DNA of 64,000 nucleotides from positions 186,001 to 250,000 of the forward strand of contig JALCLA010000002.1 of NCBI GenBank assembly GCA_022647565.1, in the 5' to 3' direction. A program made the position numbers and the translations under genes. Each line of letters begins with the position of its first letter. Positions within the stretch are counted from its first letter, which is position 1. Source of the DNA: Chiayiivirga sp. (lineage in GTDB: Bacteria; Pseudomonadota; Gammaproteobacteria; Xanthomonadales; Xanthomonadaceae). Below, one piece after another: positions 47,589 to 57,088 of the stretch. Under the pieces are notes generated by a model. That model was given only the letters and a program-made list of their open reading frames with translations, was not told where the DNA came from and did not search any database.

Positions 47589-47627
47589 CGCGAGCCTCGC
47601 CCCGCTGCCTTGATCTCCGCTCCGCCG

Positions 47628-47705
47628 TAGAACGGGGCTCGCCCCGCTGCACCTGACGGCGCAACGCCGCCCGGACAAAGACACCGGGGCAAGCCCGGCC
47701 CTACA
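47628..47705. repeat. REP-like doublet with GTAG/CTAC heads
   Basis: GTAG (47628-47631) precedes the palindrome CGGGGCTCGCCCCG (47634-47647), and in inverted orientation a palindrome around CCGGGGCAAGCCCGG is followed by CTAC (47702-47705). A degenerate third copy begins at GTAG 47585. GTAG-headed palindromes in inverted pairs are the hallmark of REP elements. Confidence 0.65.
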
Positions 47706-47713
47706 ATCGCCCC

Positions 47714-48106
47714 ATGAGCGTCGGACTCCTGCTCCTCACCCACGAAGGTGCGGCCCAACCATTCGTACCGCTGGTACAGCGCCTGCTCGGACGCCTGCCG
47801 CTGCGCATCGAGAGCTTCGAGCTGCCCTTCGATGCCGACCTCGACGCCACCCTGCCGCTAGCCAGCGCTGCACTGCGGCGCGCCGACAGCGGCGACGGCG
47901 TGCTGATCCTGACCGACCTCTACGGCGCGTCACCCAGCAACCTCGCCGCGCGCCTGACCCAGCTCGGCACGCCGGCGCGCCGTGTCGCCGGCCTCAACCT
48001 GCCGATGTTGCTGCGCGCCTGCAATTATCCCGACCAGACCCTCGACGAACTCGCGCTCACCGCGGCCAACGGCGGCAAGACCGGAGTCATCCTCGACCAT
48101 GCTTGA
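47714..48106 (+). CDS. PTS EIIA component, mannose family
   Basis: 130 residues. His10 in LLLLTHEG is the phosphorylation site of EIIA(Man); DGVLILTDLYGASPSNLAARL and ILDHA are family-typical. No EIIB, EIIC or EIID is present in the window, so this protein probably acts as a regulator rather than in sugar uptake. It is placed 9 bases before ptsH and after rapZ. Confidence 0.92.
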   Translation: MSVGLLLLTHEGAAQPFVPLVQRLLGRLPLRIESFELPFDADLDATLPLASAALRRADSGDGVLILTDLYGASPSNLAARLTQLGTPARRVAGLNLPMLLRACNYPDQTLDELALTAANGGKTGVILDHA

Positions 48107-48114
48107 GTCCGTTC

Positions 48115-48384
48115 ATGCTTGAACAAGAAATCGCCGTCGTGAACAAGCTCGGCCTGCACGCACGTGCGGCGGCCAAGCTGGTGCAGTTGCTCGCCGGCTT
48201 CCAGTCGAATGCAGTGATGCGCTGCCGCGGGCGCGAAGTGAACGCCAAGAGCATCATGGGCGTGATGCTGCTGGCCGCGGCCCAAGGCAGCACCGTGCTG
48301 ATGCGACTCGACGGCCCGGACGAAGCCGATGCGATGCAGGCCGCGGTCGCCTTGTTCGCGCGCTGCTTCGACGAAGGCAGCTGA
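48115..48384 (+). CDS. ptsH: Phosphocarrier protein HPr
   Basis: 89 residues from ATG 48115; a TTG at 48103 is less likely. His15 in NKLGLHARAAAK accepts phosphate from enzyme I. Ser46 in NAKSIMGVMLLAA is the HprK target. It passes phosphate to PtsN and EIIA(Man), encoded just upstream. It is 2 bases from the EI gene, so the trio is one transcriptional unit. Confidence 0.94.
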   Translation: MLEQEIAVVNKLGLHARAAAKLVQLLAGFQSNAVMRCRGREVNAKSIMGVMLLAAAQGSTVLMRLDGPDEADAMQAAVALFARCFDEGS

Positions 48385-48386
48385 GC

Positions 48387-50111
48387 ATGAGCCGGCGCGA
48401 ACTCTCCGGCGTCGGTGCCTCCAAGGGGCTTGCACTCGGACGCGCCCAGGTGCGCGAGCCGCACATGCTGGATGTGGAGGAGCGCCGGGTCGAGGAAGCC
48501 GCGGTCGAGAACGAGATCGCACGCCTGCACGCGGCCGTCGCGGCGGCGGCGTCCGAACTCGTCGCACTGCGCGAACGCGTGCACGGCGCACTGGCGCACG
48601 AGCTGGGCGAGTTTCTCGACCTGCACGCCATGATCCTCGACGATCCGGAGCTGCTCGCGGGGCTCGACAACCTGGTGCGTACCGGGCGCTACGCCGCCGG
48701 CTATGCGCTGAAGCTGCAGCGCGACCGTCTCGCTGCGGTGTTCGAGGGCATCGACGATCCCTATCTGCGCAGCCGACGCGAGGACCTCGACCACGTGATC
48801 GGGCGCGTGTATGCCGCGCTCAACCGCGGCAGTGGCACCGACAGTGCGGTCAACGTCGGCAGTGGCGACGTGCTGGTCACCGACACCGTCGCACCGGCCG
48901 AACTCGCGCAACTGAGCGAACGCGGCGTAGTGGCCATCGTCACCGCACAGGGCAGCCCGCTGTCGCACAGCGCGATCCTGGCGCGCAGCCTGCACCTGCC
49001 GCTGGTGGTGGGCGCACACGAAGCGCTGGCGCACATCAACGATGGCGACGCATTGATCGTCGATGGCGTCAGCGGCCGCATCGTGGTGGAACCGGGCGAA
49101 GCCGATCTGCGCGAATTCGCCCGCCTGCAGCGCGAGAACGAACGCGAACGCCGAACCCTGGCGCGATTGAAGGGCGCACCCGACCGCACGCTCGACGGGG
49201 TCGACATCCACCTGCACGCCAACGCCGAGTCGCGTGAAGACGTGAGCCAGGCCTATGGCCTGGGCGCCGCCAGCATCGGCCTGTACCGCACCGAGTTCCT
49301 GTTCCTGCAACGACGCGAACTGCCGGACGAGGACGAACAGTTCGAGGCCTACCGCGACCTGGCACTGGGCATGAACGGCCGTCCGGTGACGCTGCGCACG
49401 CTCGACCTGGGCGCCGACAAGGCCGACAGCTCCGGCGTGGCGCTGTCGAACGAACCCAACCCCGCGCTCGGTCTGCGCGGCGTGCGCTTGTCGCTGGCGC
49501 GAGCGCCTCTCTTCCGCACCCAACTGCGCGCCATGCTGCGTGCCTCCGGCTATGGCCCGCTACGAATCCTGGTGCCGATGGTGAGCATGCGCGAGGAAGT
49601 GCTCGCGGTGCGCGCCCTGTTGCATGAGTGCGCGCGCGACCTGCGCACCGAAGGCTTCGAAATCTCCGATCACATCGAACTGGGCGCCATGATCGAAGTG
49701 CCGGCCGCGGCGCTGGCGCTGCCGATGCTGATCCGGCACCTCGATTTCGTCTCGGTCGGCACCAACGACCTGGTGCAATACCTGCTTGCGGCCGACCGCG
49801 GCAACGATGCGGTGGCAAGCCTCTACACCCCGCTGCATCCGGCGGTGCTGCGCCTGCTGCACGACGTGATCGCCACCGGCCGCAAGCGCAAGGTGCCGGT
49901 CACGATCTGCGGCGAACTCGCCGGCGACGCACGCTACACCCGCCTGCTGTTGGCGCTCGGTCTGATCGACTTCAGCATGCACCCCAGCACCTTGCTCGAA
50001 GTGCGCCGCGTGATCCGCAGCAGCGATCACCACGCCTTGCGCCAGCGCGCGGCGGCCTTGCTGCGCGCGCCGGATCGGGCCGCGATCGAGCGCAGTCTCG
50101 CCACGCTCTGA
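48387..50111 (+). CDS. ptsI: Phosphoenolpyruvate-protein phosphotransferase (enzyme I)
   Basis: 574 residues, the length of classical EI, without the N-terminal GAF domain of PtsP. The HPr-binding helical domain is at residues ~35-140. Phosphorylated His194 is in GSPLSHSAILARSLHLPLVVG (48950-49020), where the second residue is Ser and the fourth Leu instead of the usual Gly and Thr. C-terminal PEP-binding barrel: LYRTEFLF, TLDLGADK, FVSVGTNDLVQYLLAADRGN, and catalytic Cys in VTICGELAGD. It transfers phosphate from PEP to HPr. Confidence 0.95.
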   Translation: MSRRELSGVGASKGLALGRAQVREPHMLDVEERRVEEAAVENEIARLHAAVAAAASELVALRERVHGALAHELGEFLDLHAMILDDPELLAGLDNLVRTGRYAAGYALKLQRDRLAAVFEGIDDPYLRSRREDLDHVIGRVYAALNRGSGTDSAVNVGSGDVLVTDTVAPAELAQLSERGVVAIVTAQGSPLSHSAILARSLHLPLVVGAHEALAHINDGDALIVDGVSGRIVVEPGEADLREFARLQRENERERRTLARLKGAPDRTLDGVDIHLHANAESREDVSQAYGLGAASIGLYRTEFLFLQRRELPDEDEQFEAYRDLALGMNGRPVTLRTLDLGADKADSSGVALSNEPNPALGLRGVRLSLARAPLFRTQLRAMLRASGYGPLRILVPMVSMREEVLAVRALLHECARDLRTEGFEISDHIELGAMIEVPAAALALPMLIRHLDFVSVGTNDLVQYLLAADRGNDAVASLYTPLHPAVLRLLHDVIATGRKRKVPVTICGELAGDARYTRLLLALGLIDFSMHPSTLLEVRRVIRSSDHHALRQRAAALLRAPDRAAIERSLATL

Positions 50112-50144
50112 GCTGTCGGGCCAGTCTGAACGACGGGTCCAGGA

Positions 50145-50173
50145 CTGACGCGGACCGGCGCAGCCACTAAGAT
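50145..50173 (+). promoter_or_regulatory. Possible promoter upstream of the acyltransferase gene
   Basis: CTGACG (50145-50150) and TAAGAT (50168-50173) are separated by 17 bases in the 198-base gap after ptsI. Each matches the sigma-70 consensus at 4 of 6 positions. The rest of the gap is featureless, with a long leader before the start at 50310. Confidence 0.35.
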
Positions 50174-50309
50174 GCGCCCCGGCACGCTGCGCCGCTGGGC
50201 GGCGCCGACGTCTTCATGCCGTCCGGCCGGATCTCCGAATCGACCGCCAGGACGTGATTCCCGCCCACGCTGGCCGACGGCGTGCGCGCCAACCAGACAG
50301 AGAATGTCC

Positions 50310-51350
50310 ATGTCGCTCGGCTTCGGAACTTGGCGCCTGTTTCTCGCCCTGCTGGTCGGCGCCTCGCACCTGTGGGTCGACATGGTGGCCGGCCCCGCTG
50401 CCTATGCGGTATGGGGCTTCTTCGTGCTCAGCGGCTATCTGATGACGCACGTGCTGAGCACCAAGTACGGCTTCAGCGCGCGCGGCCTGGCCGGCTACGC
50501 TCACAATCGTTTCCTGCGCATCTTCCCCGGCTTCTGGATCGCCTGTCTGGTGAGCGCGCTCGTGCTGTGGTGGCTGGCGCAACGCGGTATCGATCCGCAT
50601 CGCCTCAACCCGGCCTTCGGACTGCCACGCGACCGATCCGAGTGGAGCTTCCTGATCACCCTGCTGCCGTCGTTCCCGCGCTGGAACGCGCCGGTGCCGG
50701 TGGCCAATGCACTCTCGATCGAGGTCGGGTTCTACCTGCTGATGCCGTTGCTCGCGCGCCATCGCAGCACCGCCGTGCTGGCACTGCTGCTCGGTGTGTT
50801 CATCGTGGCCGATCACGGCTTCGGGATCGACTCGTTCGCCAACCGCTATGCCTGGTTCCTGCCTTCCACGCCGGCATTCGCGCTGGGCTCGGTGATCTTC
50901 CACTGGCGCGAGTCGCTGGCGCGCATCGCGGCACCGCGTCTGGCGTTGCTGGCATGGCTGGCACACAGCGTGCTGATCTGGTGGCTGCCGGTCTGGCCCT
51001 GGACCTACGGCCTCTATGTCAGCCTGCTGCTCTCGGCCTGGGTCGTGATCTCGCTGGCCGAACGTCCCACCTCGCGCTTCGACAACGTGATGGGCGAGCT
51101 CTCCTATCCGTTCTATCTGCTGCATTCCACCGCGGGCGTGTTGCTGTTCGCCTGGTTCGGATACGACCGTCACCTGATTTATTGCGTCGCCGCGGTGATA
51201 CTGACACTCGCAGCCTCCTGGGCCATGGTATTGCTGGTCGACCGCCCGCTCACCCGACGCAAGCGGCCCGCACTGCTGACTGCAGCCCACGACCCATCGG
51301 GCGAACCCGCGCCCATCGCCACTCCCGTCGAAGCATCGCAGCGCGCCTGA
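50310..51350 (+). CDS. Acyltransferase family 3 membrane protein
   Basis: 346 residues from ATG 50310; ATG 50304 is an alternative. About nine or ten membrane segments. The family's first-helix histidine lies in ALLVGASHLWVDM, followed by WGFFVLSGYLMTHVL and RFLRIFPGFW, then SIEVGFYLLMPLLA and SYPFYLLHSTAGVLLF. These proteins O-acylate surface sugars such as O-antigen, exopolysaccharide or Nod factors. It is grouped with a methyltransferase (28 bases downstream) and a decayed membrane-protein gene, suggesting a small surface-glycan modification locus. Confidence 0.85.
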   Translation: MSLGFGTWRLFLALLVGASHLWVDMVAGPAAYAVWGFFVLSGYLMTHVLSTKYGFSARGLAGYAHNRFLRIFPGFWIACLVSALVLWWLAQRGIDPHRLNPAFGLPRDRSEWSFLITLLPSFPRWNAPVPVANALSIEVGFYLLMPLLARHRSTAVLALLLGVFIVADHGFGIDSFANRYAWFLPSTPAFALGSVIFHWRESLARIAAPRLALLAWLAHSVLIWWLPVWPWTYGLYVSLLLSAWVVISLAERPTSRFDNVMGELSYPFYLLHSTAGVLLFAWFGYDRHLIYCVAAVILTLAASWAMVLLVDRPLTRRKRPALLTAAHDPSGEPAPIATPVEASQRA

Positions 51351-51378
51351 GGCCGCGGCGAAACACTGGACTCCGAAC

Positions 51379-52491
51379 ATGAATCTGGACCATCTCAAGC
51401 CCACCTTGAACCGGCTGGTGCGCTGGCTGCCGCTGCCGGCACGCGAGCGTCTGCGCGCGTGGTGGCGCGCGCGCAAGCGCCAGGCGCCGAACACTACCGT
51501 GATCGAAGACCCGGCCTATGCCGAACGCATCGCGCGCGAAAACGCGATCTTCGCCGATCAGGTCGACGTGCACGCCCTGCCCGAGATCTTCCACTACTGG
51601 TCGAACCGCTACCTGCTGCCGATGGAACTGGAATTCGGCGCACGCCATCCGGAAGACTTCCTCTCCAAATACCTGTTCGAATCGGCGCAGCGCACCGGTG
51701 CGGCGCGGCCGCGCTTCGTGAGCCTGGGATCGGGCAACTGCGATGCCGAAGTGCGGATCGGGCAGGATCTGGTGGCACGCGGCCTCACCGACTTCACCCT
51801 CGAATGCCTCGACATCAACGAGGCCATGCTCGAGCGTGGCCGCGTCCTGGCGCGCGAGGCCGGGCTCGAAGGCCGCGTGGTGCCGCTGCAGGCCGACTTC
51901 AACCGCTGGCAGCCGCAGGGCCGCTTCGATGGCGTGATGGCGAACCAGAGCCTGCATCACGTGCTCAATCTCGAAGGTCTGTTCGACGCGGTGCGCGCCA
52001 GCCTCAAACCCGATGCCTGGTTCGTGGTGTCGGACATGATCGGACGCAACGGCCATCAGCGCTGGCCCGAGGCACTCGCCATCGTGCGCGAATTCTGGCG
52101 CGAACTGCCCGAGTCGTACCGCTACAACCGCCAGCTCGACCGGCGCGAGCCGGAGTTCCTGGACTGGGACTGCGCGGTCGAAGGCTTCGAGGGCGTGCGC
52201 GCGCAGGACATCGTGCCGCTGCTGCTGGAACGTTTCGGCTTCGAGGTGTTCCTCGCCTTCGGCAACGTGATCGACCCCTTCATCGACCGCGGCTTCGGCC
52301 ATCACTTCGACCCGCAGCGCGACTGGGATCGCGAGTTCATCGACCGCGTGCACGCACGCGACGAAGCCGAGTTGCAAGCCGGAAACATCACGCCCACGCA
52401 CATGCTGGCGGTGCTGACGCTGGATCGCAACGCGGTGTGCCGGCATCGTCCCGGCATCACGCCGCAGCGCAGCGTGCGGCGCGCGGACTAG
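51379..52491 (+). CDS. SAM-dependent methyltransferase
   Basis: 370 residues. A basic N-terminal helix (LPARERLRAWWRARKRQ) leads to a helical region (HYWSNRYLLPMELEFG). The class I Rossmann core then carries the SAM site FVSLGSGNCDAEVRIGQDL, the second motif LECLDINEAMLERGRVLA and ANQSLHHVLNLEGLFDAVRASL (methyltransf_12/25 style). The C-terminal part is unlike characterised enzymes and may hold the substrate. The natural substrate is unknown; surface-sugar methylation would fit the acyltransferase neighbour. Its stop overlaps the convergent pseudogene by the palindrome CTAG. Confidence 0.8.
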   Translation: MNLDHLKPTLNRLVRWLPLPARERLRAWWRARKRQAPNTTVIEDPAYAERIARENAIFADQVDVHALPEIFHYWSNRYLLPMELEFGARHPEDFLSKYLFESAQRTGAARPRFVSLGSGNCDAEVRIGQDLVARGLTDFTLECLDINEAMLERGRVLAREAGLEGRVVPLQADFNRWQPQGRFDGVMANQSLHHVLNLEGLFDAVRASLKPDAWFVVSDMIGRNGHQRWPEALAIVREFWRELPESYRYNRQLDRREPEFLDWDCAVEGFEGVRAQDIVPLLLERFGFEVFLAFGNVIDPFIDRGFGHHFDPQRDWDREFIDRVHARDEAELQAGNITPTHMLAVLTLDRNAVCRHRPGITPQRSVRRAD

Positions 52492-54167
52492 CGCGAGCGC
52501 GGCTCGATCTCGCCCAGCACCTGGCCGCGACCTGCGTTGAAGTCGAGCGCCACCACGCGATAGCGAGCCGTGGGCTCGTAATCGCGGATGAAGGCATCGA
52601 ATCCGCGCTTCCGATGCGGCCACCACTGCAGGGCCGGACGCGCTTCGCCGCTGAACGCGAACTGCGCATAGCCCACGATGCGTTGCGTCGGGTCGAGGAC
52701 CGCAAGGATTTCCGTCTCCGCATCGATCGCGTCGAGGCCTTGCTCGACCACGGCGAAGAAGTGCGCCGGATGCCGTCCATCACGCACATCCGATACGGGT
52801 TCGGGATCGCTCATCCGCAGCGTCGTGGTGATCCGCGTATCGAGTTCCCCGTTCCAGCGCTCCCCGATCGCGGTAGCGCCCGGCATCGCGAACATGACCA
52901 GACGCCGTTCACGGAACAACTGCAGCGAGCGCAGTTTGTCGTCGAACAGGACGGAAGGGTCATCGCGCCAGAACACGTCCGGGTCGATCACATCGGCACG
53001 TGCGGCCGCCGCCATCTGTTCGTTTCCTCGCTGCAAGGTCTGGGTCCAGCCTATCCCCAGTTCGTGCGTCGGCCACAAGGCGATGCTCGCGACGACCGCC
53101 ACCAGCACGGCACTCACCTGCCTGGCCGATTGCAGCCGGCCTCGCCAGCCAATCAGCATGAGAAACACGCCCAGCCAGAACAGGCATGGCCACACCAGAT
53201 AGCGATCGGCGAACACCTGCTCCGGATGTAGTTCCAGATAACCCAACCGCCCCACGCTGACCACGACAGCCGCGGCCGCGCCGAACATCATCAACACGCC
53301 GGCAAGCAGTTCCAGGCGCGACTCGATGCGGCGCAAGCTCAGCAGCCGCAACAACCACGCGCCCAACAGGCAGAAACCCGACGCGCCGATCAAGGTCGCG
53401 AGCGAGGTCGCCCACGACAAGCCCGTTGCCGACTGCACCCAGTTCGCCGAGTCCACCAGGTAGCGTCCATGGCCCTGCGCCAACAATCCGGCGTGCGGGG
53501 GAATGTAGGGCGGGTCGGCGAATCCGAGCCAGGCATTGATCCAGGGCGAGGCGATCCAGCGACACGCCATCAGCGCCGAATCCCCGGGGCCGGAATTCCA
53601 GCGTCGCGCGGATCGTCGCGTCGCCCGGCAACACGCCCAGATACAGCCCCAGCGCGATCCCGCATCCAAGCAGGGGCAACGACCACGCGCGCCAGCCCAG
53701 GCCCAGGCCGAAGGCCGCGATCGTCAACGCGGGAAACAAGGCCATGCCGGAGCCGAAACTGAAAGCGGCGACCATGCCGGCCAGTGTCGCCACCAGCATC
53801 CATCGCATCGCGGCACCGGTGCGGGCGCGCCACACGGCCCAGGCTCCCAGCGCCACGCTGGCGGTCACGAGATAGGCATGCACCAGTTCGTTGCCGTGGA
53901 TCAGCATGCGCGCGTTGCCAAACCAGAAAATCGCCGCGAGGCTCGCGAAGACCCCAGCGCCGCGTGCGAGACGACCCAGCGACTGTTCGCGCCAGCAGGC
54001 GAGCGCAATCAACCCGGCAGTGAGCAACGCGCAAGCGGCTCCGAAGACGATCTGCAAGATCTGGTTCGCATCGAACCAATGGATTTCCGCAACCCGCACC
54101 AACCCCGGCAGGATGGGTCGGTGCTCGTTCTCGCGCATCAGGATGTTGAGCGGGAACGGATGCTCTA
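52488..54167 (-). pseudogene. Multi-spanning membrane protein, C-terminal part, frameshifted and cut by IS630
   Basis: Main body (about 560 residues) of an inner-membrane protein whose first 66 residues lie beyond the IS element at 55357-55554. Joining across the element, minus one TA, gives the continuous peptide RQYLEHPFPLNIL. About nine membrane segments are followed by a soluble C-terminal ~190 residues (from FRERRLVMFAMPG). A second lesion is at 53582-53589, CCCCGGGG: the upstream frame leaves the downstream frame there, and removing one base restores ATLEFRPGDSALMACRW. No family was recognised; the layout resembles GT-C-like polytopic glycan enzymes, which suits its acyltransferase and methyltransferase neighbours. 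The homopolymer could be a sequencing error, but the IS insertion is not. Confidence 0.85.
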
Positions 54168-55356
54168 GTGTGGTGTTCCGCAATTAAGCGTTATTAATAG
54201 AGGCGATCTTTTTGGCGGCGCGGCCGACCGACGCCAAGATCTCATCCGCACCTTTTTGCCATACGAACGGTTTCGGGTCGGCATTGTGCCTGGCCAGGTA
54301 GTCGCGAATCGAGGCCTCGAGTTCGGTCACGCTGGTGTGCGCACCGCGCTTGATCCACTTTTCGCTCAGCGTGGAGAAGAAGCGCTCGACGAGGTTGAGC
54401 CAAGAGGCCGAGGTCGGAGTGAAATGGACGTGGTAGCGCGGGTGCGCGACGAACCACACGCGCACCTGGTCGGTCTTGTGCGTGCCGTAGTTGTCCATGA
54501 TCAGGTGAACCTCCTGGTCGGCCGGTATCGCCGCGTCGATTGCCTTGAGAAATTGCAGGAATTCGGCGCTGCGATGGCGTCGCTTGAGCTGACCAATGAC
54601 TTTTCCAGTCGCTACGTCCAGCGCCGCGAACAGCGAGGTCGTTCCATGTCGCTTGTAGTCGTGGGTGCGTGTCGCAGGCTTGCCGAAGCTCAACGGTAGG
54701 CCGGGCTGAGTGCGGTTGAGGGCCTGAATCTGGCTCTTCTCGTCCACGCACAGCACCAGCGCCCGATCCGGAGGATTCAGGTACAACCCGACCACGTCGC
54801 GCACCTTGTCGACGAAGTGCGGATCGGTCGACAGCTTGAACGTCTCCTGCAAATGCGGCTTGAGCCCGAATGCGCGCCAGATGCGATGCACGGTGGTGGC
54901 TGATACGCCGGTCGCCGCGCTCATGCTGCGCACGCTCCAGTGCGTCGCATTCTCCGGTTGTGTCTGCCGTACCCGATCGACGATGGCCTGTACCTGCGAA
55001 TCGGCCACGCTGCGGCCGCGGCCCGAGCGAGGCGCATCGCTCAGTCCCAGCACGCGGTAACTCTGGAACCGATGCCGCCACTTGCTTACCGTCTGCGCGG
55101 TCGTGTGCAGGCGCGTGGCGATCGACGTGCTCGACTCACCGTCCGCCAGCGCCAGCACGATCCGCATGCGCAACTTCTCGTCACTGGGCCACTTGCGGCG
55201 CGCCAAGCGCGCTTTCAGCTCCGCGCGCTCCGCGTCGGTGATGACCAACCCCACCAGAGGACGTCCCGTCTTCGCCATGCCGTCATTCTCGTGCTTGACC
55301 GACAGGTAAGACAGCACACCGCTAACATAGTTCTATTTAGTTGCGGAACACCACAC
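54168..55356 (-). mobile_element. IS630-family insertion sequence, 1189 bp
   Basis: Terminal inverted repeats of about 20 bases (GTGTGGTGTTCCGCAATTAA at 54168-54187, and its complement with one mismatch at 55337-55356) bound a single transposase gene. The dinucleotide TA is present on both sides (54166-54167 and 55357-55358), as expected for IS630 insertion at TA. The element sits inside a membrane-protein gene, in the same orientation. Confidence 0.95.
54184..55278 (-). CDS. IS630-family transposase
   Basis: 364 residues from ATG at 55278; an upstream start would add 13. An N-terminal helix-turn-helix of Tc1/mariner type ([27 protein letters not shown]) is followed by a winged-helix segment ([24 protein letters not shown]). 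The DDE catalytic domain has Asp in [10 protein letters not shown], Asp in IMDNYGTHK and Glu in [10 protein letters not shown]. All catalytic residues are present and the frame is intact, so the element is potentially active. Its stop lies in the left inverted repeat. Confidence 0.93.
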   Translation of the reverse strand: MAKTGRPLVGLVITDAERAELKARLARRKWPSDEKLRMRIVLALADGESSTSIATRLHTTAQTVSKWRHRFQSYRVLGLSDAPRSGRGRSVADSQVQAIVDRVRQTQPENATHWSVRSMSAATGVSATTVHRIWRAFGLKPHLQETFKLSTDPHFVDKVRDVVGLYLNPPDRALVLCVDEKSQIQALNRTQPGLPLSFGKPATRTHDYKRHGTTSLFAALDVATGKVIGQLKRRHRSAEFLQFLKAIDAAIPADQEVHLIMDNYGTHKTDQVRVWFVAHPRYHVHFTPTSASWLNLVERFFSTLSEKWIKRGAHTSVTELEASIRDYLARHNADPKPFVWQKGADEILASVGRAAKKIASINNA

Positions 55357-55554
55357 TAGATACTGCCGGTAGAGACGAAACCGATCGAACATCGGCTGGC
55401 GCCAGCCAAAGTTCCAGATCGCCACCAGCGCGGTCCACACCAAGCCGAACCCCGCCAGCACTAACCAGGTACACAGTCCGCGGGCGGACCAAGCGATGGC
55501 CACGTGCTTCGATTCGGCTTGCTGCCGTTCGTCCCTGATCGGTTCGCCCGTCAT
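55357..55554 (-). pseudogene. N-terminal fragment of the IS-split membrane protein
   Basis: Starts at ATG (complement of 55552-55554) with GAGGG six bases upstream. Encodes MTGEPIRDERQQ, a membrane helix (LCTWLVLAGFGLVWTALVAI) and ends RLYRQY at the TA target site. The part beyond the insertion sequence continues at 54167. If translated it would run 8 residues into the IS. Confidence 0.85.
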
Positions 55555-55726
55555 CTCACGCCCTCGTCCGTCGGCAACGGCGTACACGCATCCCGGCGCG
55601 AACGCACTCTTCATCCAGTAACGAAATTCTAGCGGCTTCAGTCGTGGCGCTGGCGCCTGCCCTCGCCCACCCCCGATAATGCGCGCGCCTCGTTGTCCGT
55701 AACCCGCCGCTACTGAGATCTCCGCG

Positions 55727-57088
55727 ATGGCTGAAGCCGTCCGCCACGACAAGACCGCGCGCCAGCTGCGTCTGCTCTCGGACGCGCTCGACAGCGGCCG
55801 TCTCGGGCCTGTGCGGCGCCTGGTCAACACGCTGGCGCCGGCGGAGATCGGCAACCTGCTGGAATCCTTGCCACCGGGCAAGCGCGAAGTCGTGTGGGGC
55901 CTGGTCGATGCCGAGGACGACGGCGAAGTGCTGGTGCACGTCGGCGACGAAGTGCGCGAGAGCCTGCTGGCCGAGATGGACCCGGACGAAATCGTCGCGG
56001 CCGCATCAGACCTCGACATCGACGACCTCGCCGATCTGGTGGAGGACCTGCCGGACACGGTGATCGAGGAAGTGCTGAAGTCGATGGACCGCGAGAACCG
56101 CGAACGCCTGGAACAGGTGCTCTCGTATCCCGAGGATTCGGCCGGCCGCCTGATGAACCCCGACGTGGTGACGGTGCGCGCCGACGTCACCGTGGACGTG
56201 GTGCTGCGTTATCTGCGCCTGCGCGGCGAACTGCCGGAACACACCGATCACCTGTTCGTGGTGAGCCGCCGCCACCAGTACCTGGGCCGGCTCGCGTTGA
56301 CCGCGCTGCTCACCCACGACGACGCCACGCCGATCAACGAGCTGATCGACGGCGAGCAACCCGCGATTCCATCCGACATGCCGGCCGCGCAGGTGGCGAA
56401 CCAGTTCTCCGATCACGACTGGATCTCGGCGCCCGTGGTGGACGCCAACAACATCCTGCTCGGGCGCATCACCATCGACGACGTGGTCGACATCATCCGC
56501 GAGCAAGCCGAACACCAGGTCCTCGGCGCGGCGGGCCTGAACGAGGACGAGGACCTGTTCAGCCCGGTCTGGCGCGCCACCCGTCGCCGCCTGTTGTGGC
56601 TGGGGATCAACCTGGGCACCGCCTTCCTCGCGGCCAGCGTGGTGGGTCAGTTCGAAGCCACGATCGACAAGCTCGTCGCGCTCGCCGTGTTGATGCCAAT
56701 TGTCGCCGGCATGGGAGGCAATGCCGGCACCCAGGTGCTGGCCTTGATGGTGCGTGGCCTGGCGCTGGGCCAGGTGGGCGCCTCGAACGTGCGCGTGCTG
56801 TTGTGGAAGGAGGCGCGCGTGGCCCTGCTCAACGGGGTGGTGCTGGGCACGGTACTGGCATTGATCGTTCTCGTCTGGTTCCAGAGCCTTGGTCTTTCGC
56901 TGGTCATCGCCACGGCATTGACGCTCAACCTGTTGTTCGCCGCCACCGCAGGCGTGGTGGTGCCGTTGACGCTCAAGCGCCTGGGCTACGACCCGGCGCT
57001 GGCCAGCAGCATCTTCCTCACCACGGTCACCGACGTGATGGGATTCTTCGTCTTCCTCGGCCTCGCCACCCTGGTGTTGTTGCAGTGA
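55727..57088 (+). CDS. mgtE: Magnesium transporter MgtE
   Basis: 453 residues. Cytoplasmic N domain of helical repeats (about 15-130, ALPP-type EIGNLLESLPPGKREVVW), two CBS domains (about 135-255; SAGRLMNPDVVTVR and AAQVANQFSDHDWISAPVVDANN) and five membrane helices at the C-terminus with PIVAGMGGNAGTQVLALMVRGLALG and the pore Asp in FLTTVTDVMGFF. It is a Mg2+-gated Mg2+ channel/transporter. A GATAAT at 55675-55680 may be its -10 box. The stop overlaps the next gene's GTG start. Confidence 0.95.
   Translation: MAEAVRHDKTARQLRLLSDALDSGRLGPVRRLVNTLAPAEIGNLLESLPPGKREVVWGLVDAEDDGEVLVHVGDEVRESLLAEMDPDEIVAAASDLDIDDLADLVEDLPDTVIEEVLKSMDRENRERLEQVLSYPEDSAGRLMNPDVVTVRADVTVDVVLRYLRLRGELPEHTDHLFVVSRRHQYLGRLALTALLTHDDATPINELIDGEQPAIPSDMPAAQVANQFSDHDWISAPVVDANNILLGRITIDDVVDIIREQAEHQVLGAAGLNEDEDLFSPVWRATRRRLLWLGINLGTAFLAASVVGQFEATIDKLVALAVLMPIVAGMGGNAGTQVLALMVRGLALGQVGASNVRVLLWKEARVALLNGVVLGTVLALIVLVWFQSLGLSLVIATALTLNLLFAATAGVVVPLTLKRLGYDPALASSIFLTTVTDVMGFFVFLGLATLVLLQ

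Noticed and set aside
55555..55726. Mg2+-sensing riboswitch before mgtE
   Set aside because: The gap is short and no M-box-like stem pattern was seen; only a GATAAT -10-like box is present.
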